From: Phascolarctos cinereus
Taxonomy: Eukaryota > Chordata > Mammalia > Diprotodontia > Phascolarctidae
Direction of reading: 5' to 3'
DNA length: 64,000 nucleotides
Assembly (NCBI RefSeq): GCF_002099425.1
Contig: NW_018343991.1
Location: forward strand, 16,373,001-16,437,000
In this document: positions 1-11,432 of the stretch, piece after piece
Position numbering within the stretch: the first letter of the stretch is position 1
Layout: each line of letters opens with the position of its first letter
Notes under the pieces: model-generated
Database searches by the model: none
What the model was told of the DNA's origin: nothing
What the model saw: only the letters and a program-made list of their open reading frames with translations
Translations under genes and position numbers: made by a program

Positions 1-214
1 CTACACCAATAAAATTACAACTCTTGTAAAACAAACAAACAAAAATATAGTTGCTAAGCACAATTATTTCTATCAGCTAAAGAATGGTAAATGCTGTCAG
101 TACCTTCTAAATTTCAGGTCCCTGGAGAAAAATCCTTCTTTCCTTACTCTAGCTGTGGTTCTGACTATAAACATACTAGTCAAATTAGTCTCAAAAGATA
201 ACATACAAAAAGTA

Positions 215-427
215 GAGGGACAGCTGGGTGGTGCAGAGGGTAGGGCACAAGACTCAGAGTCAGGAAAAGCTGAGCCCTAATCCTGCCTCGGATACTTACG
301 TTGCTGAGCCTCAGTTTCCTCATCTGTCCAATGGGAATGATAATAGCACTCATAAAGTTGTTACCAGGATCAAATAAATTAAGATGTATAAAGCACTTTG
401 CATATAAATGCTGTTATTACTACTTAC
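215..427 (+). repeat. MIR/THER1-type tRNA-derived SINE
   Basis: The head CAGCTGGGTGGTGCAGAG is tRNA-like. It is followed by the MIR core (GAGCCTCAGTTTCCTCATCTG) and the usual end GCTGTTATTACTACTTAC. Nearly full length and moderately diverged. Both the head typical of marsupial SINEs and the MIR core are present in one copy. Confidence 0.85.
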
Positions 428-469
428 AATTCCACTGGTTATACAAAAACCAATGAGGATGACTCTGAT

Positions 470-919
470 TAGTATCACAGTGTGGAGGAAAGAGTCTTGA
501 TCCAGGATTCATAGGATCCTAGGTTAGATTTAGAGCTGGAAAGGACAGAAAGGACTTGAAAGGTGATCAAATCATAGCTTAGTACTTGAAGCTAGGAATG
601 CTTTATTTTCTTCTTCAGTAAAATGAGATTACAGGAACTCTGAGGCCTGGAAAGGGTAACTGTGTTGACCCAGGACACACATCTAGTAGGTGACAGAGCT
701 GGAATTGAAACCCAGATTGTCTGATACCAAATCCAATTTTCTTGACACTGTACCAAAACTGACTCTAAAGGCTTGGTTTGTAGTCCCTACCCTGACCTTA
801 GCTGTGTGACTTTGGGCAAATAACTACCCTTCTCTGGTAGTATGTAAATGAGGGCTATTGGACTAAAGATCGTCTCTTTCTCTAAGTTCCTTCCAATCAT
901 AAGATCATGGGATTCTAAT
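470..919 (+). repeat. MIR/THER1 SINE split by an antisense SINE
   Basis: A SINE head (CAGTGTGGAGGAAAGAGTC) lies at 477-510. The matching middle and tail (TTAGCTGTGTGACTTTGGGC, then AAGTTCCTTCCAATCATAAG) resume near 766. The antisense SINE between them explains the gap. Old and diverged; the exact join is uncertain. Confidence 0.55.
511..757 (-). repeat. MIR/THER1 SINE, antisense, inside another SINE
   Basis: The order is antisense THER1: TTTAGAGCTGGAAAGGACAG, then a decayed GAGGCCTGGAAAGG block, then CAGAGCTGGAATTGAAACCC and CACTGTACC. Nested between the halves of a plus-strand SINE. Confidence 0.75.
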
Positions 920-1345
920 GCAGGGAATCGTCTATCATTTCTCTATTAAAACCAACATTATCGTACTTTTATCTCTTGCATTTCAGCTTCTGATGTGGTA
1001 GGCCTCCTGAGGCCCTGCTGTGACTAGCAGGGCAAAGAAGAGGCAGCCACATGTTTACACAGAAGGAATCTGGCCAAGCCAAAAAGAGATTCAGGATTGA
1101 AGTACTACAGATGGATTGAGGGGGAAGTAGATTCCCCAAAGAGGGAAAGAACACAAGGAACATGGGGAGACAAGAACAAAGTCAAGGCCAGCTTATGAGT
1201 CCTCCTGCCTGCTGTTTCCTTGAGGAGTCATGAGGGCTGGGATTTTTGGAAGATAGACAATTTAAATTCACATATGGTCCCTAGAAACCTCTGGGTTTTG
1301 TGGAATTTTTATTGTGAATTCCAGAAATCATGATCAGTCACTGTT
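920..1345. other. Unassigned stretch
   Basis: No repeat or gene recognised. Open frames here are short and show no protein family. It contains some A/G-rich runs only. Confidence 0.5.
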
Positions 1346-1410
1346 ATCAGAGTCATAGGATGTCAGAGTTGGAAGGGACCCTAGAAGTGATCCCATCACA
1401 CTGTACTTAG
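1346..1410 (-). repeat. THER1/MIR fragment, antisense
   Basis: AGAGTTGGAAGGGACCCTAG followed by a decayed 'gatcatctagtcc' block is the 3' end of THER1 read backwards. Only about 60 bp remain. Confidence 0.6.
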
Positions 1411-1489
1411 ACACAAATCCCTTCTAAAATTCCCCTTACAAATGGTCATCCAAAAGCTATTCCCCAGCAGAGTAGCAGTCAAATGATAC

Positions 1490-2480
<991 letters not shown>

Positions 2481-2499
2481 TTATTACAAAGGCATTATG

Positions 2500-2732
2500 G
2501 GAGAGTCAGTGTGGAGCAGTATATTTAGTGCTGTCCACAGAGTTAGGAAGACCTGAGTCTAATCCAGCCTCTGACCCTTATGGACTGTGTGACCTTGAAT
2601 AAGTCATAGACCTATCAGTGCTCTCACTAACTACTGAAGACTATAAGCTGCAAAGAAGATGGGGACCTGCTTTGGTGGAAGTGGTTCCTGTGGGGTTCTC
2701 TATACAGTTGAAATAACAAGTCAAGCACCAAT
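2500..2732 (+). repeat. tRNA-derived SINE with alternative 3' body
   Basis: The tRNA-like half (GGAAGACCTGAGTCTAATCC, ACTGTGTGACCTTG) is followed not by the MIR core but by a body with ACTACTGAAGACTATAAGCT and TTCTCTATACAGTTGAAAT. A related copy lies near 38.5 kb. It interrupts an L1 3' UTR. Confidence 0.65.
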
Positions 2733-2734
2733 CC

Positions 2735-2840
2735 CAATGAGAGACTGCTCTGTGGGAGGCATAGCAGGTGGATATGTATTGAAAATTGTAGGTGATGTAA
2801 AAAACAAAAGAGGTTAATAGAAATTTACTTTTTTAAAATG
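2735..2840 (+). mobile_element. L1 3' UTR continuation
   Basis: The stretch around TTGTAGGTGATGTAAAAAAC and AATAGAAATTTACTTTTTT resembles the extreme 3' end seen again near 11.85 and 47.85 kb. It is probably the end of the L1 begun near 1490. Confidence 0.5.
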
Positions 2841-3077
2841 GTCATTCAGCTTCCATTTGAAAATATTCAGTGGTAGTAAAAGCACAATTGATAGAGGCAG
2901 GCCATTCCAAATTTTCTGAGCTACTAATTAATCAGGAAGTTTCTCTTCATATTTCAGTGGATGACATTAATATTATTTTGAACAATCTTTCCCAAAGGGT
3001 AAATTGTGTCTATGCCTTCTCATATTGTATAATTCTATCCATATTCATACTTTTATAAATCTTCCAATGAAGATTTT

Positions 3078-3172
3078 TTTCTTCAATGAGTCAACAAGCA
3101 TTTATTAAACTCTTATTCTGTGATAGGCATTGTGCTAAGCAGTAGGGATACAAAAAAAAAAAGGCAGCTGGT
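3078..3172 (-). mobile_element. L2-lineage 3' end, antisense
   Basis: TCAACAAGCATTTATTAAAC, then GGCATTGTGCTAAGCAGTAG and GGATACAAAAA, is the classic L2 3' end read backwards. Confidence 0.8.
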
Positions 3173-3189
3173 GATATTCCACAGGAATT

Positions 3190-3835
3190 CCAACACGTTT
3201 CTCTATTCTTTTAAAGTCCAAAGGCTGTATTTCATAGTGCATAGACTTGTAATGTGGTTCACAGAAGACAAAATGGATAATTTTGATTGATAAAATTTCA
3301 AAGTTTTTGTTGTTGCTCAAATCTAATCAAGCTAAGATTAAAAAGGAAACAATCAACTGGAGAAATATCTGTAGAAAGTTTCTCTGAAAAGTGTTTAATA
3401 CATATATGCATAATTGTATAAGAATATAAGGAACTGATTAAATTTACATTTTTAAATATATTAAATTTTTATATATTAAATTTATATCATTAAATATATA
3501 ATTATATAAGGATATAAGGAACTGATTAAATTTGAAAGAGAGCCATTCCCCAATCAATAAATATTTAAGAAAAAGATATAACACAACGTTCTCAAGGGGG
3601 AAAGCCCAGTCTACTTATAGCCATATTAAGAAAAATGCTCCAAATCAGTACTAATTAGAGAAATTCAAATTAAGGCAACTCTGAGATTCCCATGCCAAAC
3701 CTATCAGAGTAGCAAATATTAAAAAAAAAAGGGGGGGAGAAATGTTGATGGGGCTATAGAACAACAGGCATATTGACATATTGTTGGTAGACCTGTGAAT
3801 GGGTATAACAATCCTCCATTGAGGATCTACCCATT
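3190..3835 (+). mobile_element. L1 ORF2 C-terminal region, decayed
   Basis: Blocks match those near 10.65-11.1 kb: AGACAAAATGGATAATTTTG, CCATTCCCCAATCAATAAAT and AGAGAAATTCAAATTAAGGC. An internal 88-bp-spaced repetition of ATATAAGGAACTGATTAAAT (3424 and 3512) points to a local duplication. No intact frame. Confidence 0.7.
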
Positions 3836-4255
3836 GAGCTGGGACCTTCCTCTACATACATTAGTTTTGTATACATTATTGGTGCCAATGTACCAGGCTG
3901 TTAATTTGTTTTTCTTGGCTTCCTATTTGAGTGCTCTATCTCCTTTTCTGAGTGTAACTTTCACAGATAATTTTCCTGCCATTTCTTGTGCGTAAGGTAT
4001 CATTATGTACAAATGCTTCAATCTCCCCTTCCTACTATATGACTTTCTGTTACTCTTCAGTTCATGTGAATTCCATCTATACTTCTATCCTAGTCTTTGA
4101 TAAAAGATTTTTCTTTATCAGATCAGGGCCTAAGGCCTTGTGGAACTCTACTTGAGACTAATTCCATATTGATATCAGCAAATTATTCACTGATCTTTTT
4201 TGTACAGCTGTACAACCACAGTTCTACCTAACTCACATTCTATCTTGAGGACAGT
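3836..4255. other. Unassigned stretch
   Basis: AT-moderate, repeat-poor to my eye. There is no coding signal; the longest frame (66 codons) has no recognisable domain. Confidence 0.5.
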
Positions 4256-4412
4256 ATAAGGGATTTTGGGAAACTATGTGGTACAGTGAAAAGTATTTGG
4301 AATCATAGGTGTTGGGTTCCAATTTCACCTCACACTACCTGTGTGACTTTGGATAAGCCATTTAACTTCTCTGGAGCTCAGCATGCTCATCTTTTAAATG
4401 AGGGAAATAATT
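4256..4412 (+). repeat. THER1/MIR-type SINE
   Basis: TGGTACAGTGAAAAGTATTT, CTACCTGTGTGACTTTGG and GCCATTTAACTTCTCTGGAG follow the expected order. The 3' end is lost. Confidence 0.75.
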
Positions 4413-4469
4413 CTTTGTTATCCCCCTTTTCCCCTATACAAAAATGACGATGACAGCAACAGCAACATC

Positions 4470-4705
4470 AAGGCAGAGCTAGGTAGCACAGTAGCTAGAG
4501 GGCTGGGCTTAGAGTCAAGAACTAGCTGTGTCACCTTGGGCAAATCATTTAGCTTATATCAGCCTCAGCTTCCTAAGCTGTAAGTGGATAATTGCAGCAC
4601 CTCCTTCCTCGGGTTGTTATGAGAATCAAATAAGATAATATCTATAAAGTGCTTAGCACAGTGCATGGTACATGATATGTACTTGATACTTGCTTACTTC
4701 TTCCT
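4470..4705 (+). repeat. MIR-type SINE, near full length
   Basis: The head GGCAGAGCTAGGTAGCACAG, core TCAGCCTCAGCTTCCTAAGC and tail TAAAGTGCTTAGCACAGTGC are all present. The tail is directly followed by the (TTCC)n tract. Confidence 0.8.
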
Positions 4706-4736
4706 CTCTCCCTACCTCCCTTTGTTGGTTTGTTCC

Positions 4737-5073
4737 TTCTTTCCTTTCTTCCTTCCTTCCTTCCTCTTCCTTCCTTCCTTCCTTCCTTCCTTCCTTCCTT
4801 CCTTCCTTCCTTCCTTCCTTCCTTCCTTCCTTCCTTCCTTCCTTCCTTCCTTCCTTCCTTCCTTCCTTCCTTCCTTCCTTCCTTCCCTCCCTCCCTCCCT
4901 CCCTCCCTTCCTTCCTTCCTTCCTTCCTTCCTTCCTTCCTTCCTTCCTTTCCTTCCTCTTCCTTCCTTCCTCTTCCTTCCTTCCTTCCTTCCTTCCTTCC
5001 TTCCTTCCTTCCTTCCTTCCTTCCTTCCTTCCTTCCTTCCTTCCTTCCTTCCTTCCTTTTTCCTTCCTTCCCC
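4737..5073. repeat. Long (TTCC)n microsatellite, about 335 bp
   Basis: An almost uninterrupted pyrimidine-only top strand, with a (CCCT)n island near 4885-4905 and TTCCTCTTCC interruptions near 4955-4980. Every frame is open, giving spurious FLPS or KEGR peptides. Such mirror-symmetric polypyrimidine tracts can form triplex DNA. Confidence 0.98.
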
Positions 5074-5129
5074 TCTCCTACGCTTACTCTGTGTCCCTGC
5101 CATATAGAACTACTCAGCATACTTTACGT

Positions 5130-5215
5130 ACATCTCAGTTTCCTCTCATGAAAATTAAGGTAGTTGGATTTAATAACTGCTAAAACCCCCTTCAGATCTT
5201 AATCCTATAATCTTA
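5130..5215 (+). repeat. THER1/MIR 3' tail fragment
   Basis: ATCTCAGTTTCCTCTCATGA followed by a decayed 'ggtagttggattt...ttcagatcttaatcctataat' is the end of a THER1-like SINE. Confidence 0.5.
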
Positions 5216-5224
5216 TGCAGCATA

Positions 5225-5540
5225 TTTCTTTGCCTCTAAGTCTTTGTTCACACTCTCCTCTATGCTCAGATGGCTCTCGTCCCACTTTCTCAGTCTTCTG
5301 TTTTGATGAGTTCCTGCCTATTCTTTCAAGCTTGCTTCAAATGCCCTCTCCCTAATAAGTTTTCCCTGGCCACCATCTCCCAGTCTATAATGACCTATCC
5401 TCCTTCAGATCTCACAAAGCACTTTCCTTTCACCTCTTAAATGCACCTGTTGTGTATTAGTTTTATCATGGTTATTTGCAGATGTGCTGCATTCCTCTTA
5501 ATAGCCTATAAGCACCATGAGAGCGTGGATCAGATGTGTT
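5225..5540 (+). mobile_element. L2/CR1-lineage LINE 3' region, sense
   Basis: CTCTAAGTCTTTGTTCACAC, CTTCAAATGCCCTCTCCCTA, CCCTGGCCACCATCTCC and AGCACCATGAGAGCGTGGAT follow the order of an L2 3' UTR with the final amino acids upstream. No open frame. Confidence 0.7.
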
Positions 5541-5817
5541 GGATTCATAGAATCCTAAGTGTGCATACCTTAGCTTTCCCCCAGATACAGTTATATGACT
5601 CTAATGATAATATCTGTTCAAGTAAGAACAGGAATTACCTCCTAAGTGAGAGGACAACATCCCAGAGTTTAGAACCCAGAGTCACTCCCAGTTTGTTTTA
5701 AGTACATTTCCACTTCCCCTCTGTCCCCTCCACCCCTGCCCCCCACACACCCTATCTCATAGTTATGGTCAGAGGTGGTCAGCCTGAGATGATTCAAAGA
5801 GAGTCCCCACCTTTCTG

Positions 5818-5971
5818 ATGGTGAAGAAATGAGCTGGTTGGCACTAATAGGGTCATAGGCTTAGAGGTGAGAAGAACTTATCCAGGGTCACACAGATAGT
5901 AAGAGGAAGAGCTGGGGTTCAAATTCACAACTTCTGATTCCAAGTACACTCTCAACTTTCTCATGGTACCT
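5818..5971 (-). repeat. MIR SINE, antisense
   Basis: CCAGGGTCACACAGATAGTA and GAGCTGGGGTTCAAATTCAC are the antisense MIR core and tRNA-like half. Confidence 0.8.
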
Positions 5972-6328
5972 ACTTAAAAAAAACTAAAATATTTATTCTA
6001 CTAATAAATATCCATTTTTGTTTCACCACTAGGATTGAGTCTAGAAAGCAGGGCGCCTTGCCCAGTGTCCCCTGTGTTTCCTTGCAGCAGCCCAGGGCCA
6101 TCAGGAAGTCTGGGACTAGGATCTATAGCTCTGTCTATTGGATTGCAGCTGCCAACATCTCTTTAGTTACTGTTTCCCCAGTTTTCTACTAATTTTTTCT
6201 CTCTCCCATTCCCCTTGCTTCCAGAGGGCAGGGCAACCCCAAAGGTGTTTTAAAAATATATTCATTACAAAATATTACAGGGAAAGCAAAGCAAATACTA
6301 ACCTCCTTTCTACTTAATAGCTGAAAAG
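5972..6328. other. Unassigned stretch
   Basis: No repeat family recognised, no frame with protein features. Slightly richer in G and C around 6050-6110, but without a CpG island. Confidence 0.5.
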
Positions 6329-6535
6329 ATCCCAATAGTTTGACATAGTGAAAAGACTGCTAGATTTTTTAAAGTCCCAATACCTAGATTCAGCTGTTGG
6401 CTCTGATTCCTACTACCAATGTGGCTGTGAGTTCCTCAAACTCTTTGGCTATTAGTGTGCTCACCTATAAAACGAGAGGACCAGGGCAGATGATTTCTAA
6501 AGTCCTTTCTAGCTATAAATCTATGACCACAGGAT
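6329..6535 (+). repeat. THER1-type SINE
   Basis: GACATAGTGAAAAGACTGCT, the decayed MIR core, and the 3' part CTAAAGTCCTTTCTAGCTAT with AATCTATGACC. The 3' signature is that of THER1 rather than plain MIR. Confidence 0.75.
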
Positions 6536-6639
6536 TTGAGAGCTGGAGAGGTACACATTTGACACATTGTACATTCTCTTGCCTGTACTTCATCCTAAAT
6601 AATATCAAGACTTTACCAGGACCTATTCCTCATTCATAA

Positions 6640-7238
6640 AATTATCAGCAGAAATTAACTAAACTCTGGGCCAGGCACTGTTCTAATTACTTGGGATACA
6701 AAGAAAAGCAAAGCAAGGTCTCTGCTCTCATAGAGCTCACATTCCAGGGGAGGGAGACAACAGGTAGACAACTATGTACGTGAGAGATATAAGCAGTGTG
6801 AAAGAGTTAATGGAGGGGACTGGGGGGGATGATATGGGAAGATTCTGGGAAAGTCCTCTTATAGAAGATGAGATCTGAGGTGGATTGAATGAAGCCAGGG
6901 GAAGAGGTAGATATGAACAAGAGAAGCATTCCAAGTATTGAGGGCATCCAGTGAAAAGATAGGAGATGGAGTGTCTTACACAAGGAATAGCAAGGCCAGT
7001 GTTGTTGAGTCAAAGAGGGAACAGAAGTGTAAGAAAGCTGGAAAGGTTGAAAGGGTCCAGGTTATGAAGTGCTTTCAAAGCCAAATAGGCTTTTATATTT
7101 GATCCTTGAAGCTATTTGGAGTTTACTGAGTAGCGAAGTAATCTGGTCGCATCTAGGCTTTCGAAAGATCACTTTGGCATCTAAGTGTAGAATGGATTGG
7201 AGCCGGGAGATAAAGAGACCAATCAGCAAGATGCCATA
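6640..7238 (-). mobile_element. L2-lineage LINE, antisense
   Basis: The antisense 3' end (GGCCAGGCACTGTTCTAATT, GCTCTCATAGAGCTCACATT) is followed by the C-terminal ORF2 region read backwards: TATGAAGTGCTTTCAAAGCC and AAAGATCACTTTGGCATC. It ends near the GA-rich repeat. Confidence 0.85.
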
Positions 7239-7289
7239 GTGGTTCTGACATGAAATGATGAGCTCACCAAACAACACAGTGTAAAGGGA

Positions 7290-7520
7290 GGAGAGACAGA
7301 GACAGAGAGACAGAGACAGATGAGAGAGACAGAGACAGATGAAAGAGACAGAGAGAGAGAGAGATAGAGAGAGACATAGAGAGACAGAGATAGATGAGAG
7401 AGAGAAAGACAGAGAGAGAGAAGAAGAGACACAGAAACAGAGAAAGACAGAGACAGATGAGAGAGAAATAGACAGAAACAGAGACAGAGACACAGAGAGA
7501 CACAGAGGCACACAGAGAGA
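7290..7520. repeat. GA-rich (GAGACA)n low-complexity tract
   Basis: Purine-rich GAGA/CAGA units with irregular AGATGAGA interruptions. Serine/leucine-rich reverse-frame peptides here are artefacts. It abuts an antisense L2. Confidence 0.95.
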
Positions 7521-7722
7521 ATGGGAACTTCAGTGACTTCATTATATGCTTGCAATTGAAGGCTAAGGGTCCATGGATTCCCTTTTGTCCTTCCTCTATT
7601 GCAAGGTTCAAATCCATTTTAGCAAAACTCAGAGTGCAACGCAAATCGACTTACCTTTATCTGGAGACAAAACTTACTAAAAACTATGGATAGCATATAA
7701 TTAAGATTTAAAATTTAAGAGC

Positions 7723-7861
7723 AGGGAAGCTAGCTGGCACAGTGGATAGAGCACCAGTTCTAGAGTCAGAAGGATCTGAATTCAAATACTGCCACAGACA
7801 CTTGACACTTATCAGTGTGACCCTGGGTGAGTCGCTCAACCCCAATTGCCTCACCAAAAAA
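7723..7861 (+). repeat. Marsupial tRNA-headed SINE (WSINE-type)
   Basis: GCTAGCTGGCACAGTGGATA, GATCTGAATTCAAATACTGC and CCCCAATTGCCTCACC match the short A-tailed marsupial SINE. Imperfect flanking duplications AATTTAAGAGC (7712) and GATTTAAGGGC (7862). Confidence 0.88.
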
Positions 7862-7931
7862 GATTTAAGGGCAAGACTAACCATTTTAGTAAGGTAGGAG
7901 AGGGAGGAAAGGCAGAGAGAGAATAAATTCA

Positions 7932-8175
7932 TATTGTTGTTTAGTTGGGTCTGAGTCTTCATGACACCAATTGGGGTTTCCTAGGCAAAGACAGTGGAGT
8001 GGTTTGCCATTACCTTCTCTGGCTCATTTTACAGATAAGGAAACTGAGGCAAATAGGGTTAAGTGCCTTACCCAGGGTCACATAGCTAGTAAGTATCTGA
8101 AGCCAGATTTGAACTCAGGAAAATGAGTCTTCCCAATGCCAGGCCCCACATTCTATCCCCTGTGCCATCTAGGTT
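7932..8175 (-). repeat. Long-tailed marsupial SINE (MAR1-type), antisense
   Basis: The 3' tail reads TTGTTTAGTTGGGTCTGAGT, then AGTGGAGTGGTTTGCCATTA, then the core GGAAACTGAGGCAAATAGGG and the antisense head ending GTGCCATCTAGG. Tail is of the RTE-like sort known for this family. Confidence 0.85.
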
Positions 8176-8498
8176 CAGATCCCAATAATGATGACAGTCA
8201 GAGAAAGAGGAAACTCTATCTCAGCAGAGCATTCTTTAATCAAACCAAAGTGACAGATAAAGTTCTAACACTCATGATTCTATTTAGTTCAGGGTGGGGT
8301 GCTTCATTAGCAATTGGCTGGCTACTGGTGCTGATCAGAATCTACATCTCTTCTTAGAGCTCCAAAGTTCTCTGGCTTTACCCATTCCACACAGCTTCCA
8401 TTTTTCCTGCTGGAGGAAAACACACAAACAAACAAAACTTATAAACTACCCTTATTATCATCTCCTTTGCAGATAAGGGACTACATTCACAACTATGT
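8176..8498. other. Unassigned stretch
   Basis: No recognised repeat. Overlapping frames of 73 and 60 codons lack domain features and show no splice context. Confidence 0.45.
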
Positions 8499-9829
8499 AT
8501 TTTTACCATGATTACCAATTAAATGCATATGTCTGTTCCAAAACCTATTGCTTCATAATAGAAAGAGAACTATTCAAAATAACTACAAAATGCATAAAAT
8601 ATGTGGGAGTCAATGGACCAAAGCAGATTCAATTCCTGAATAGATAAAATTATGAAATGCTCCTTAAAGACATAAAGAACATGTTAAATAACAGGAGAAA
8701 TATTCAGTGCTCCTAGCTGAACCATGCCAATACTGCCAAAATTAACTTATAGATTTAATGCTATACCAAACTACCAAAGGGATACTTTATAGAGCTAGAC
8801 AAAATAGCATAATTCACTGAGATTTAGTTTATCAAGAATCAAAGATTATCAAGGGAAATAACAGGAAAAAAATGGAGGATTGAAAAAGGAACAGCACTTC
8901 TACACCTCAAACTTTATTACAGGGCAGTAATCATCAACACCATTTGATACTGCTTGAATTTTTTTTTTAAACAGATGAATGGAACATAAAAAAAATTAAA
9001 TAGGAAATAATTGGACTTAATAACCTAGAGTTCAATAAATCTGCAAACACAAATTATCTCAGAAATAGGTAATTTATTCTCTTCAATTGTTGAGAATTGT
9101 TGGGAAAACTGAAAAAGCATTCTGGCAGAAATTAGGTTTAAACTAATATTTTATACCATATAATATGATATTTATAATAGAGATTTGTGGTTTCATATGA
9201 ATTCCTCCTTTTTTTCATGAATGCAGAAATTTTTGTGTCAATTGGTTTTTCTATAAGTATAATTTTTTAATCATTAGAAAAATATACTGTAAGGAATTTA
9301 AAATGGATATGTGCTTTGAAAATTAAAGAATATGCCATAAAATTAGGAAATATTATATACCTTTTACAGTTGTAGTTAGAGGGGTAAATTTTTAATCAAA
9401 AAAAGAATAGAGGTTATTATGAAAGGTAAAATAGATTATTTCAATTACATAGAATTGAAAAGCTTCCCCCCCACTTCATAGTATTTTATTTTTTCCAATT
9501 ATATGCAAAGATAGTTTTCAACATTCATTTTTATAAGATTCTGAGTTCCAAATTTTCTTCTCTCTCTCTCACCTCCCCCCCAAGACAGCAGGCAATCTGA
9601 TATAGATTGTACATGTACAATCATATTAAACCTATTTCCACATTAGCCATGTTGTGAAAGAAGAATCAGAACAAAAGAGAAGAATGAGAAAGAAAAAAAG
9701 AGAGAAAATAGTATGCTTCATTCTGCATTCAGACTCCATAGTTCTTTCTCTGGGTGTGGATAGCATTTTCCATCATAAGACTTCTGGAATTGTATTAGAT
9801 CATTGCATTGCTGAGAAGAGCTAATTCTA

Positions 9830-10078
9830 TCAAGGTTGGTCACTGCACAATGTTGCTGTTGCTGTGTGCAATATTCTCCTGGTTCTGCTCACTTCATTCA
9901 GAATCAGTTCATGAAAGTCTTTCCAGGGTTTTCTGAAGTCTGCTTGCTCATCATTTCTTACTGCACAATAGTATTCCATTACATTCATATGCCACAACTT
10001 GTTCAGCCATTGCTCAATTGGTGGGCATAGCCTCAATTTCCAATTTGTTGCCACCACAAAAAGAGCTGCTATAAACAT
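9830..10078 (-). pseudogene. L1 ORF2p C-terminal fragment (element A)
   Basis: This is the C-terminal segment of the L1 reverse transcriptase protein, about 82 codons. It includes ALFVVATNWKLRLCPP, LNKLWHMNVMEYYCAVRND and DFRKPWKDFHELI, matching the mammalian 'LW...MEYY.A.R.DE' block. It ends at a natural-looking stop before the 3' UTR. The initial Met is internal; no functional start exists here. Confidence 0.88.
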
Positions 10079-10480
10079 TTTGCATGTGGGTCCTTTACCT
10101 ACTTTTTATGATCTCTTTGGGATACAGCTCTAGAAATGGTATTGCTGAATCAAAGGGATTGCTCTTTGGGAATAGTTCCAAATTGCTCTCCAGAATGGTT
10201 GGATCATTTTACATCTCTAGCAACAATGCATTAGTGTTCAAATTTCCTCATATCTCTTCCAACATTTATCATTTTCCCTTTTTGTCATATTAGCCAATTT
10301 TATAGGTGTGATGTCATACTTCAGAGTTGTTTTAATTTGCATTTCTCTAAGCAATGGTGATTTAGAGCATTTTTTTCTCATAACTATATATAGCTTTAAT
10401 TTCTTCATCTGAAAACTGCCTGTTCATATCCTTTGACTACTTATCAATTGGGGAATGACTTATATTCATATAAATTTGAC

Positions 10481-10742
10481 TCAGTTTTCTATATGTTTTA
10501 GAAATGAGGTCTTTATTAGAGACACTAGCTGTAAAAATTGTTTCCTAGCTTTCTGATTTCCTTTTACTCTTGGTTGTATTGACTTTGTGCAAAAACTCTT
10601 TAATTTAATGCTATCAAAATTATCCATTTTGCATTTCATAATGTTCTCTATCTCTTGTTTGGTCATAAATTCTTCTCTTCTCCATAGATCTGACAGGTAA
10701 ACTATTCCTTGCTCTCCCAGTTTGCTTATGGTATCACCAATT
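10481..10742 (-). pseudogene. L1 ORF2p fragment upstream of the C-terminus (element A)
   Basis: Residues such as DTISKLGEQGIVYLSDLWRR and KMDNFDSIKLKSFCT match the L1 ORF2 segment between reverse transcriptase and the C-terminal block. The open frame runs a little past the junction into host element B, an accident of nesting. A stop separates it from the fragment at 9830-10078. Confidence 0.8.
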
Positions 10743-11339
10743 ATTGAAAAGCTTTTGCATGAACAAAATACACACAACTAGGGTAAGGGAAGATCTACTA
10801 ATGAAAATCTTTGTATCAAATATCTCTGATGAGGATTAGATATCCAAAATATGTAGATAATTAAGAGAAATATATAAGAACAAAAGCCATTCCCCCAATA
10901 AATAAGTGATCAAAACACATAAATAGACTTCTCAAAAGAAGAATTTAAAAATGATTAATAGCAATATAGGAGCACGCTCTGAATCAATAATAAAAGAAAT
11001 GCAAATCAAAACAACTCTGAGGTTTTGACTTACATCTGATAAAATGGCAAAGATGACAAAAGATGGAATGTCAATGTTGTAGGGGTTGTGAAAAGACAGA
11101 TACACTATTGCATTGTAGATGGAATTATGAATTAGTTTGACCATTCAGCATAGTAATTTGGAAATATGCAAATAATTCAATACATTTTGCCTCAGAGGTT
11201 CCATATGTCACAAGAAGGTCAATGACAAAAAGAAAGGCTCTGGTACACACACACAAAAAAAACATAGCAGGAATTTTTGCGGTATGAAAGAACTGAGAAC
11301 AAAGTTGATACCAATTGCCTGGGGAATGTTAAAACAAAT

Positions 11340-11432
11340 TCACACACACACGCACACATACATATATGTATATGTGTACCTATATGTATATATGTGTATA
11401 TATATGTGACTATGTATATATCTATTTTTTAA
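11340..11432. repeat. Mixed (CA)n/(TATG)n tract
   Basis: CACACACACACGCACACATA followed by alternating TATATGTATATG steps, embedded in the L1 B 3' region. Confidence 0.9.

Larger units (their letters stand above)
9466..10742 (-). mobile_element. L1 element A, 5' truncated, inserted into L1 B
   Basis: It holds a complete L1 3' UTR and the C-terminal third of ORF2 on the minus strand. The flanks repeat ATTGAAAAGCTT at 9454-9465 and 10743-10754. Two open stretches of ORF2 survive, so it is younger than its host. Confidence 0.92.

Noticed and set aside
4642-5183. Six overlapping frames of 125-172 codons on both strands
   Set aside because: They are translations of (TTCC)n as FLPS or KEGR repeats; a stop-free tetranucleotide is open in every frame.
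5700-5760. Possible CpG island near C-rich sequence
   Set aside because: C-rich but almost without CpG; a pyrimidine run only.
7062-7644. Serine/leucine-rich frames up to 149 codons
   Set aside because: Antisense reading of a GAGACA low-complexity tract and L2 sequence; no signal peptide or domain logic.
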